This document shows positions 44,901-55,800 of a stretch of 64,000 nucleotides of DNA, piece by piece. Below the pieces are notes generated by a model that was given only the letters and a program-made list of their open reading frames with translations, was not told the origin of the DNA and ran no database searches. Source of the stretch: Maniola hyperantus (taxonomy: Eukaryota > Arthropoda > Insecta > Lepidoptera > Nymphalidae). The DNA is taken from assembly GCF_902806685.2 (NCBI RefSeq), contig NC_048549.1, forward strand, positions 14,091,594-14,155,593. The letters run 5' to 3'. Within the stretch, counting starts at the first letter, position 1. The number at the start of each line of letters is the position of its first letter. Made by a program: the position numbers and the translations under genes.

Positions 44901-47900
44901 GAGAGCGGGCCGCGCCCGGCGCGCTTGTACAACATTGTCTCGTGACTCCAAACACGTTCCATATAACTAGCGACACTGTTTATATTACTACTGACTGTTT
45001 ATATTACTGACTATGCTAGTTTTATACTTGAGTTTATAATTTATACCGGTATAAATTATAACTCTTTCACTTCATTTCATGTCATCTTACATTACAGGCT
45101 TTCAGGCAAGTCTTATTCGAAATAGATACCATTTGTCACTTTTTGATTGTCAATTGTTGGATTTGTAAGATAAGGATGTTGACGTTTACTAACAACAAAA
45201 GCTACGAGGGTTCCAAACGCGTCCAGGTCTGAGAAGAGTCCACAATAAACTCAGCCGGCCAACAAAAACAGCGCCCACAGCAAACTTAAATATGAGGCTC
45301 GAATTCTTTTAGATGTTTACAAAAAGTCGAAATCATTCGAGTCATTTATTTGCAAGGAAGTGTAGAATTTCCCGAATTTTTATACTTATCCAATTAAGCA
45401 TTGGATTGTTTTGTTTAAAAAAAAATTACAATTATAAGTCCTGCAAATTGCTAATGCGCGTGGCCGTTATTTTAGTGACGGCACCACTAGACTGAAGTTT
45501 CGAGCTGATGGTATATTTTTACTTAAATATACCTACGTCAAATAACGTCATTTCGATGTTAATGAGACATGGTTCCGGCAATTTGCGGTACTTATACAAA
45601 TTACCATGATTTAAAAATTATGTCTTAAACTTTGACTCACTCTCAGAATATGATTTGAATAATTTATTGGTTACAAAAACTTAAAGTATTTTATTTTGAG
45701 TTGCAGAGATGTGATCCATGCATTTCATATAAGGTAGCATGTTATAAAAGTAGTTTTAATTTCTTTTTTGCAATAAAATCTTTAGAAAAGAAATATTTTT
45801 GTTTAAATTTAACCTATGAAGTGTAGAGGTATTATACACTCCATAATTTAACCTAACAGAGAATATTTTCGATTCGATTGTTTTTTTCATTTACAACAAC
45901 CAGGCAATACACCTCCCAGGTACCTATATAAGAATAACTGATGAATCTGTGTAATTTTATTTTCTTAGATCTGCCCTTAACGCATCTCTTCTGCCCCCGC
46001 CTCGGATTCCGACAAACCAAAATCAAAACTGCGCTTCTGATATAACCTAAGATGTTTGCGATACCTTGCGGTCCGGTAGTAAAATGGTGAGGGGGAACTA
46101 GGTCAACTAGTTTCTCAGCATACTCTCCGAAATATATCCTGTGGTTGCGCATAATGATCTACAAGACTTAACACAAATGAATGAATGAAGGTAGTTTGCG
46201 TTTCGTTTCGCTGTTTGTGAGATTATGTAAATGCAGCTTTACAGTGTTATTAATGAAAATGGTGTAAGGTTAAAAAGTAAGACAATAATGTTATTAACAG
46301 TAACAAACTTTATTTACTTTATTAGGTACATGAATTTTTAATTATAAAATATATTTCTTACAAATAGAATTGAAACTAAAAATAGGAACCAACATACAAA
46401 ACTTCTAATTGATAAATGCTGTACATTAAACATTATCACTTTTGTAAAATTACAACTTGAATAGTAGTCTTTTGTAGCCATTTCATAACAAAACTAATAC
46501 TATGTATATCTTACAGAACACTTGGTAGACTTAACAAAATTCAGTTTTTTTAACATTTAAAAATATTGGTACTGATTCTGAGCACAACCTAATTTTAGAG
46601 TATTCGCATCCTCTTCTTACTAATGTAATATGAAAAGGACAGACGCAGTTTGGCAGTTTTAAATTTAATTTTTAGATGGTAAAACCCATGATTTTAGCGC
46701 ACAGTCGCGAGCCCACTGTTTAAATTTGTAGCGTGCACTAAAATTTAGAGTCTTTAAATGTAAAGTTCATGTTCTGTCCCTTTTTAGCATTGTTAAAAAG
46801 AAAAGGATGCAAATATTCTAAATTTAGTTTAGAGAAAGACAACGGAATCGGTGCCAATTATCTAAGTAAAACCTCTTAATTATTTGCCTCCTTTCCATTC
46901 CCCCATACTATACAAGGTGTTAGATAAAATAGTTTGTAACACCCTGGCAAACTGAGGTTAGGACTGAACCCATACTAATATAAATGCGAAAGTGGCACTG
47001 ATTCTGAGCACAACCTAATTTTAGAGTATTTGCATGCTCTTCTTACTAATGTAATATGAAAAGGACAGACACAGTTTGACAGTTCTAAATTTAATTTTTA
47101 GATGGTAAAACCCGTGATTTTAGCGCGCAGTCGCGAACCTACTGTTTAAATTTGTATTGTGCAATAAAATTTAAGTCTTTAAATGTGAAAGTCATGTTCC
47201 GTTCCTTTTTTAGCATTCGTAAAAAGAAAAGGATGCAGATACTCTAAATTTAGTTTAGAGAGAGACTAGAGAATCGGGGCCACTGTGTCTGTCTGTGTCT
47301 GCTAACTTTTCAGTTTAACCAATTTCGATGTTGGTACAGAGTTAGCTTACATCCCGGGGAAGGACACAGGCTACTTTTTATCCCAGAAATTAAAGAGTTC
47401 CCACGGGATTTTTAAAAACCTATATCCACGCGGACGAAGTCGTGGACATCATCTAGTGTGTAGATATACAAAAAAGTAATAAGCTTCGTAGAGTAGGTAT
47501 TACCCGTGGCCCGGGAGATAAGATGACTAAGAATATGTATAAAACTCCAATGTGACAACCCGGCAAACTGCTGATTGTGGGAAGAACTCATAAAAACTTG
47601 TGTGAACTCGAAAGACAGTTTCAACATTTGTCAAGTAGCAGAAAACAAAAGATGGCTGGACTATTTGGGACTGCATACCTCATTTTGTCGTGTTATCTGA
47701 TTTATCAAACACGCTGTATACAGTAAAGTAAAGTAATGTACATCGACCTTTAGAAGGAGATAGCAGATTTGTAGAGCACCATCCCTGTCATTGAGACCGA
47801 CAAAACGTCATATAGGTATGAGTGACAGAGACAACGCTCTACAAAGCCGAAATGTCATTGTAAACGCCGATGTACATTACTTTCGGCCGCGTATCTAACA

Positions 47901-48378
47901 TAGACAGAAATACTTTCCTTGACCGTCTGCTCAAGGTCTTTCTTTCATTGTGACACCCCCTCACAGCGTGCCTTGCGTGTCCGCAGTCTCCTTGGCGTTG
48001 CGTCGCGAGCAGCCCTTGGGCCACCTGGGGCCCATTGAAAAAGGGCCCCAGATGGGTTCGAAACTAGTCAGGCATGCTTCAACTAAAACGTGAGTCCAAT
48101 CTAAATATATAAAATAAAAAGGTGACTGACTGACTGATCTATCAACTCACAGCTCAAATTACTGGACGGGTCGGGCTGAAATTTGGCATGCAGATAGCTA
48201 TTATGACGTAGGCATCTGCTAAGAAAGGATTTTTGAAAATTCAACCCCTAAGGGGGTGAAATAGGGGTTAGAAGTTTGTGTAGTGCACGCGGACGAAGTC
48301 GCGAGCATAAGCTGGTCATAAGATATTTATGTAGCCAAATATTTGTAGGGCAATATTTTGACAGTGAAGTAAGTATCG
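44901..48378. other. spacer between convergent E(z) and ALR
   Basis: E(z) 3' UTR to about 45270, a MITE at 45433-45598 (24608 family), two ~285-base MITEs at 46573-46855 and 46993-47284, an RTE-like tail at 47283-47456 (-), a fold-back at 47764-47890 and an RTE-like tail at 48101-48317 (-). A 99-codon reverse frame at 45853-46152 is unrecognised and was not accepted as a gene. Confidence 0.6.
46573..47284. mobile_element. two tandemly placed ~285-base MITEs
   Basis: Copies at 46573-46855 and 46993-47284 are in the same orientation about 140 bases apart. Ends read GGCAC-GATTCTGAGCAC and GAATCGG-GCC. Same family as 4016-4290. Confidence 0.75.
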
Positions 48379-49727
48379 TTAATCGCAGGAACCATCTCGC
48401 CACCCGTCCCGCCACCTCTCGTGCACCCTGCTGCAGTCCAACACTGGCTTGCCGAGCTTAACGTTCACCGTGTTATGTCTTTCACACAGCCATTTTGCTA
48501 ACTCATCTTGTGATTTTGTCTTTGGTGGGTGCTTCTTTATACTGGAAAAGATAACAAATACCTATATTATAATAATCAGTACCCTTATTATAAATACGAA
48601 AGTGTTTGTTTGTAGGTTTGTCCTTCAATCACGTCGCAACGGAGCAACTCATTGACGTGATTTTTGTATTTATTTTTTGTGTGAAGTAACCCTAAATTCA
48701 CGGTTTTCAGATTTTTTCCCCTCATGTCTGCTATAAGAACTACCTACCTGCCAAATTTCATGATTCTAAGTCAACGGAAAGTACCCTGTCTGTTTCTTGA
48801 CAGACCGACAGACAGACAACAAAGTGATCCTATAAGGGTTTTGTTTTCCCTTTTGAAGTATGGAACCTTAAAAATTGAACGTTAGCATTATAACAAGAGT
48901 TGCTATTTTTCTTTCAGCTTCTATTAAAATATTCTGTGTGACTGATGTAATACTTACTCCTCTTGGAAGTCCTTGGCACAAGGTTCACATGGGTAGAACT
49001 GTGCAAAAATATTGAAGAACTTTGTCATGTCGGTGGACTGCTGGTTGGTGGGCTTCTCCGGGAAATAGGAAGCCATTGAGTGTAAGAAGCCCCACGTCGA
49101 CCGCCCCAGCTCATCCTTGTCCAACGGACAGTCTTTCTGTTGCGGAGGCTACAAAGAAAATTGAAATTTTTAACTACAGGCATAACACACCCTCTCCCTC
49201 ACTTTCGTCACTGGCAGTGCGAAACTGTGGCCTAGCGGACAAGGCGCCGGGCGCGATACCCAGAAAACACAGGTTCGAAGGAAAACATAATCAACCTGCT
49301 TATCTATCAGAGATATAATATGTTGTCAGCAATGAGTACAAAATTAGAAGAGTTAAAATGCTTTTGCATTTTATGTGAACGCTCAAAATAGAGTACAAAA
49401 CTGCATATTGTAGGTAGGTATTCATTAAGATTGCATCATAATTACCTAGTGTACTGTGTGATCAGTAGGTATGTAATAATTTGAAACGGCAATTACAAAA
49501 AGAATTTTACGGCCAGTATGTAATTTATAATTTCATAGCTTCAAATTAGGCAGGTTATAGTTATTTACAAAGGACCTTTTTGAACAAGTTGGTTATGAAA
49601 TCAAACTTAACCTCACCGCTTTGTTTGGAGTCGTCATTTTAGTCTTATTTTGCAATTTTGCCCAACTCTTGAAGTCCGAACACGCTCTGCAAGGTTTGTC
49701 CTCTTCCTCATGAGAATGAGAAGACAT
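48379..49727 (-). CDS. GFER: ALR/GFER FAD-linked sulfhydryl oxidase (three exons, complete)
   Basis: ALR (yeast Erv1) reoxidises Mia40/CHCHD4 in the mitochondrial intermembrane space, driving disulphide import of small Cys-motif proteins. Exons 49727-49617, 49148-48958 and 48541-48379 join at phases 0 and 2 to give 154 aa. N terminus has KPCRACSDFKSW, the shuttle CxxC also present in human GFER. The Erv/ALR domain has LGRSTWGFLHSMASYFPEKP, the catalytic FYPCEPCAKDFQ, the WLCERHNTVNVKLGKP segment giving the structural CX16C, and RWRDGWRDGSCD at the end. All expected Cys are present. COX6B elsewhere in this window is a CHCH protein of the kind this pathway oxidises, but the closeness is probably chance. 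Poly(A) signal not identified. Confidence 0.96.
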
Positions 49728-51457
49728 TTTCACTACTTATTTACAGTTAAAAGTCATGCAATAACTTGAAACTCCTTCAAAACACCATTTGCAATTATTT
49801 CTATACGACATAATAGTCAAGTTTAATTAAATTTAGCAACTGGAATCTTAGATTTGGTTACAATTTAATTAAGATTTTCTGGTACCTGCTTCTTAATTTT
49901 TAAAGTTAAAAAAGAACTAATTCTCAAAGATTTTTTAAATATTCGTGCACAAGAGTAATATCCAATCCAAGAAAGATAACAATGATAAAATATGTCAAAA
50001 TTGTCACACGTCATTAGTCCGTGGCGGACCCAGGACCACAAACTAATTACAGTGGTCACGGGTAACTTGAGAAACAAATAAACGGTTTAATCGTGTTAAA
50101 ATCGTCACAATATATATTAATCAAATATTACTCCTATGTGACTCACAGACTCATCAATACTTATCAATACAATTATTTCCCAAGCCCTTGGACCTAGAAA
50201 GATGAAATTTTGCACAGAGATTCCCTATATAGACAAGGAATAAAGCTTTTCGAAATTCCCAGGGTAGCGAAGCCGCGAGCGGTCGACGAAGTGTGAGAAG
50301 ACATGGGTAATACCTAAGAATAATAATAAAAAGTCGTTATTTATTAAGTACTTTAATAATTTTTTTTTTACATTACATTAAGTTTTATTAAGGATTACAG
50401 ATCCTTTGTTTATTATCATTTAATCACATATACTTACATTATGGACTAAGAGCCAGCGCGTGCCAGACCTTCGTTATTTTATAAAAGCTGAAAGTTTTTC
50501 TGCATATTGTTCGCAACACTGGGAGGAAAGTTTGATTCACGTAATTCGTATTATAAAATAACGAAGGTCTTGCATGCGCTGGCTCTCTCTCTCTCTCTAT
50601 TATCTTTTAATACTTGAATTATACAAAACTGTAAATATTTATCTATAACTTGATTTTACTAATTATATTGGCAACACTATATTATGCGTGATTAACGCTA
50701 CTTTTCAGAGACTGAAATATTTCTTCATAACATTTCTTTATTATAATTTGGTTTCAACTTTCACAGGTAGATACAATTTCTGAAAAAAGAAACAAAAGCG
50801 TTTTTAATTTATGACTTCTTAGGTCGCGTTTTGAATTCTCGTTGCTTTACATTTTCCAACTACAATTTTTAAAAAAACTTGTTCGTGATGTTTTTTAAGG
50901 TTCCTTACATCAAAAGGAAAAAAGGAATCCTTATAGCATCACTTTGTTGTCAGTCTGTCTGTCCTTCTGTCCGTAGTGTCCGTCAAGAAAACTTATAGGG
51001 ACTATATAATTAGTATTTTCAATTTTCAAAGTTACCAAGACTATACCAAGTGGGGTATCATATTAAAGGGCTGTACTTGTACATTCTAAAACAGATTTTT
51101 ATTTATTTCTATGCATCATAGTTTTTGATTTATCGTGCAAAATGTCGAAAAAATATGATTATAATACGGAACCCTCACTGCGTCTGAGTCGCACTTGGCC
51201 GGTTTCTTTAACTGCAAGATAGGCTTGCGCTTGATGAAAAAGTACTGTTGAGGACTAAGTTGGGGCGCGCTTGCCTAGAAGATGTCTATTCACTCTTGCC
51301 TTGAAGGCACCAAGTTATACTATATTGACGCCGGAAGGGCATTCCAGACCTTAGACGGTTCGTATCAGAAAAGTTGAGTAAAAACGTTTCATGCGAGGAG
51401 ATTGGATGCCAATTATTACTCGCTGTTCTGTGGCAGAACGGTGAAGGAGGAACAGAG
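49728..51457. other. spacer upstream of ALR
   Basis: AT-rich. It holds a 138-base MITE (50449-50586), a (CT)n run at about 50583-50598 and a reverse 'GGTTCCGTAC' repeat (50893-51205). ALR promoter elements cannot be assigned. No gene seen. Confidence 0.55.
50449..50586. mobile_element. 138-base MITE with ~36-base TIRs
   Basis: AGAGCCAGCGCGTGCCAGAC... pairs with ...GTCTTGCATGCGCTGGCTCT at the right with two mismatches. A half copy lies near 24510-24570. Confidence 0.82.
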
Positions 51458-52866
51458 TCGCAGCAGCGCGCCAGCAGGGGATCGAGGGGCAACACTGGGG
51501 GGCTAGCAGTGTATACACACGTTTGACGATGCTCTGCAGCGCGGAGACGGCGGGGGAGTGCGGCATCTCTTGCAGGAAGTCCCGCCCCGAGTCGCAGCAG
51601 CGCGCCAGCAGGGGGTCGAGGGGCAACACTGGGGGGCTAGCAGTGTATACACACGTTTGACGATGCTCTGCAGCGCGGAGACGGCGGGGGAGTGCGGCAT
51701 CTCTTGCAGGAAGTCCCGCCCCGAGTCGCAGCAGCGCGCCAGCAGGGGGTCGAGGGGCAACACTGGGGGGCTAGCAGTGTATACACACGTTTGACGATGC
51801 TCTGCAGCGCGGAGACGGCGGGGGAGTGCGGCATCTCTTGCAGGAAGTCCCGCCCCGAGTCGCAGCAGCGCGCCAGCAGGGGGTCGAGGGGCAACACTGG
51901 GGGGCTATCAGTGTATACACACGTTTGACGATGCTCTGCAGCGCGGAGACGGCGGGGGAGTGCGGCATCTCTTGCAGGAAGTCCCGCCCCGAGTCGCAGC
52001 AGCGCGCCAGCAGGGGGTCGAGGGGTAACATTGGGGGGCTAGCAGTGTATACACACGTTTGACGATGCTCTGCAGCGCGGAGACGGCGGGGGAGTGCGGC
52101 ATCTCTTGCAGGAAGTCCTGCCCCGAGTCGCAGCAGCGCGCCAGCAGGCGGTCGAGGGGCAACACTGGGGGGCTATCAGTGTATACACACGTTTGACGAT
52201 GCTCTGCAGCGCGGAGACGGCGGGGGAGTGCGGCATCTCTTGCAGGAAGTCCCGCCCCGAGTCGCAGCAGCGCGCCAGCAGGGGGTCGAGGGGTAACATT
52301 GGGGGGCTAGCAGTGTATACACACGTTTGACGATGCTCTGCAGCGCGGAGACGGCGGGGGAGTGCGGCATCTCTTGCAGGAAGTCCTGCCCCGAGTCGCA
52401 GCAGCGCGCCAGCAGGCGGTCGAGGGGCAACACTGGGGGGCTATCAGTGTATACACACGTTTGACGATGCTCTGCAGCGCGGAGACGGCGGGGGAGTGCG
52501 GCATCTCTTGCAGGAAGTCCCGCCCCGAGTCGCAGCAGCGCGCCAGCAGGGGGTCGAGGGGTAACATTGGGGGGCTAGCAGTGTATACACACGTTTGACG
52601 ATGCTCTGCAGCGCGGAGACGGCGGGGGAGTGCGGCATCTCTTGCAGGAAGTCCCGCCCCGAGTCGCAGCAGCGCGCCAGCAGGGGGTCGAGGGGTAACA
52701 CTGGGGGGCTAGCAGTGTATACACACGTTTGACGATGCTCTGCAGCGCGGAGACGGCGGGGGAGTGCGGCATCTCTTGCAGGAAGTCCTGCCCCGAGTCG
52801 CAGCAGCGCGCCAGCAGGGGGTCGAGGGGCAAAGCGCCCAGCAGCGGCGCCTGCAGCGTGCAGCAC
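51458..52866 (-). repeat. tandem array of NUBP1 3' exon, 134-base period, about ten units
   Basis: The landmark GTCGAGGGG lies at 52821 (the genuine exon), 52687, 52553, 52419, 52285, 52151, 52017, 51883, 51749 and 51615; a variant GATCGAGGGG follows at 51480. On the coding strand each unit is 108 bases of exon (PLDPLLARCCDSG to ALQSIVK) plus a 26-base spacer that starts GTGTGTATAC and ends CCCCCCAG. 108 is 36 codons, and the donor phase fits the acceptor phase. Paired variants alternate (GCGGTCGAG with CTATCAG; GGGGTCGAG with TAACATT and CTAGCAG), giving a 268-base higher-order unit in the middle of the array. Confidence 0.95.
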
Positions 52867-55800
52867 ATCTGCGCCGCGCCGCCCGTGGTGGCCGGGAAGA
52901 TCTCGCTACGTGTCTGGCAACATTGACAGGAAATGTCCTGGTCAGTGGTAAATATTAGCTCGCTTTCTGCTATCTCTGTTTTGTTTGTTCTTCTGTTCAG
53001 TACAAATTTTGCAATCGATTTTAAACTAACTTCCCGATGAGCAATAGAGGCTTGTAAATACATATAGCTAATAGAAAGAGAGATAAAGAAATAAATAAAT
53101 AACAAGACTAAAAAGCTGAGAATAATAATTATTACTTAAGTTTTCAAAAGTAAAAAATATAAAAATTATATTTAGTTATCAGAATACTTGCACTCTCAGT
53201 GACTACTGGGTGGTATGGGACATGTCATTTTTCGTTCAATAGAATAATTATATATATATTTTTTAATTTTATAGACTAGCACTTGGCTGCAATCAGACCT
53301 GGTGGCAAGTGATGATGCAGCCCAAGATGGAGCGTGCTTGCCTAGAAGATGCCTATTCACTATTGTCTTGAAGGTACCCATACAATTGTCCACTTACCTT
53401 GCAATTGGGGCAGACGAATAGGGACATATTCTCCACAACGCCTAAGACGGGCAGGCCCACCTTGCGGCAGAACTGGATCTCCTTCCGCACGTCCAGCAGC
53501 GCCACTTCCTGGGGAGTGGTCACCACCACGGCGCCCGTCACGCCCGCGGCCGACAGGTATTGAACTAGCGACAGGTGCTCGTCTGATGTTCCTGAAATGT
53601 TCAAAATCCATACTTAGGCCTACTTGCACAAAGACACTTGAAGTATATTTTTTGGGTTCCGCATCTCCCAAGAAAAAAAGGAATCTTTATGGGATCACTC
53701 AGACCTTGACGGGGAATCAAAACCTATAGGGTTGAATTATACGATGGTACGGAGAACTCTTGGTGTGTGAATCTGACTCCCATTTGACCGGTTTTTAGGG
53801 TTTTTTAATGGCAAAAAAACAGAATCCTTATAGATTCGTCATGTTTGTCTGTCTGTCTCCGTCCGTATGTCACAGCCACTTTTATCCGAAACTATAAGAG
53901 CTATACTGTTGAAACTTGGTAAGTAGATGTATTCTGTGAACCACATTCAGATTTTTACACAAAAATAGAAAAAAATAAACAGTAAATTTTGGGGTTCCCC
54001 ATACTCAGAACTGAAACTCTGAAAAAAATTTTTTTTCATCAAACCCATACGAGTGGGGTATCTATGGGTATAAATATCATTTATTTCTAAACTGAATAGT
54101 TTGCGCGAGATAATGTAGAATAGAATAGAATGTTTTTTTTATTCATGTAAACTTTTTACAAGTGCTTATGAATAGTCAGGTAGTTTTAATTTACCACTGG
54201 TTCGGAATGCCGTTCCACACTAGAGACACTTGCAAAGTGGTAAAATGTGTGTGGTTATTTTTCCGACCCAAATATCGACCAATAGAATTGCACCATTCGA
54301 CGTCACGTGGTACAACCTACATGGTATTATACTGATAGTTTTTTGAAAATTTTCTCTGGTAGTTGCTATATATAAAAAACAAAACATGATCCAGTCAAAT
54401 TAACCACACGTCAAACTGACAGGTTGAATTCAATTGTGAAAATTGGAGATTTTGCATGAAAATGAGTCGATTTGGAGTTTGTTCTCTGTCCACCATCGAT
54501 AAAAAAGTCAAAGGAAATGTTCCCATTAATACGGAGAAGTGTAATGTTGTTTTATTCATTATGAAATTCTTATTTGTTAACTGTACATTTCGTCTCATGG
54601 TGCAATTCTATTGGCCGACATTTGGGACGGAAAAATAATCCCCCGAATACCACACGAGCTTCAAAATTATCTGGCATTTCCCTCAAGGTTCCCTGCAAAC
54701 AAATAAAGTCGTCAAGTTTTTGACTCCTTCATTTGTTTGCAACGAACCTATCGGGAAATACCCGATAATTTTGAAGCTCTTGTGGTATTATAAGTGAAAA
54801 TTGGTTTGAACGCGATCTAGTAAGTAGTTTTTAACCGACTTCAAAAAAAGGAGGAGGTTCTCAATTCGTCGGAATCTTTTTTTTTTTTTTTTTTTTTATT
54901 TTTTTTTTTATGTATGTTCCCCGATTACTCGAAAACGCCTAGACCGATTTTGAAAATTCTTTTTTTGTTTGAAAGGGTATACTTCAAAGTTGGTCCCATT
55001 TCAATTTGGTGAAGATCTGATGAACATCTTCGAAGATAGATACTGGAACTCCTCAACGGATAAGAGTAAATTGCTCGCGATCAGTGTAATAGCTTAGTAA
55101 ACAGTAAGACTTTTAACCAGTCATAGCATAATTCCATGGGGCCACTAAAAATTGTGAAATAAAATTTTTTTACAAAAAAAAATAAAAACCGACTTCGTTA
55201 CACAAACACTAAAAATTGAAAAATAATTTAATTTATTACCGAATATATTATGTATACAAGAGTTAATATAGTTCCATAATAATATTTTTTGGGGTCGGTG
55301 CCAATGAGGTGCCATGGTGGAGTCCCATAAAAATATGAAGTCTAGACGATTCGCGCAGCTAAAGCTAATTGGCACCGGCACCAAAAAGTATTATAATGGA
55401 ACTATATTAACTCTTGTATACATAATATATTCGGTAATAAATTAAATTATTTTTCAATTTTTAGTGTTTGTGTAACGGAGTCGGTTTTTTTTTTTTTTTT
55501 TGATTTATCGTGCAAAATGTCGATAAAATACGATTGTAGTACGGAATCCTCAGTGCGCGAGTGCTTCGCACTTGGCCGGTTTATGCTTACCTGGCGGCGT
55601 ATCGATCAGTAAATAGTCCAAGTCTCCCCAGTCCACCTCGCTGAGGAACTGCTTGATCATACCTACAACATTTCAGACAAAAAATAACATTAACTTTTGA
55701 GAACATTATGGAGATCTCTCAGGCATGCAGGTTTCCTCGCGGTGTTTTCCTTCACCGTTAAAACGAGTGATGTTTAATTTCTTAAGACGCACATAGCTCC

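Noticed and set aside
45853..46152. 99-codon reverse frame (MRNHRIYFGEYAEKLVDLVPP...)
   Set aside because: No family recognised, no clear poly(A) or promoter context, next to E(z) 3' UTR and repeats. It could be an orphan gene, but evidence is too thin to annotate.
49205..49290. Possible tRNA-like head (GGCCTAGCGGACAAGGCGCC ... CAGGTTCGAA) in ALR intron 1
   Set aside because: B box is imperfect and the stems do not form; probably a decayed SINE, too weak to list.
51351..52866. Repeated 78- to 92-codon frames on both strands in the NUBP1 array
   Set aside because: They recur with the 134-base unit and are shadows of the repeated exon, not separate genes.
40974..52866. CRISPR-like or satellite interpretation of the regular arrays
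   Set aside because: No unique spacers between repeats, units are coding exons, and the genome is eukaryotic.
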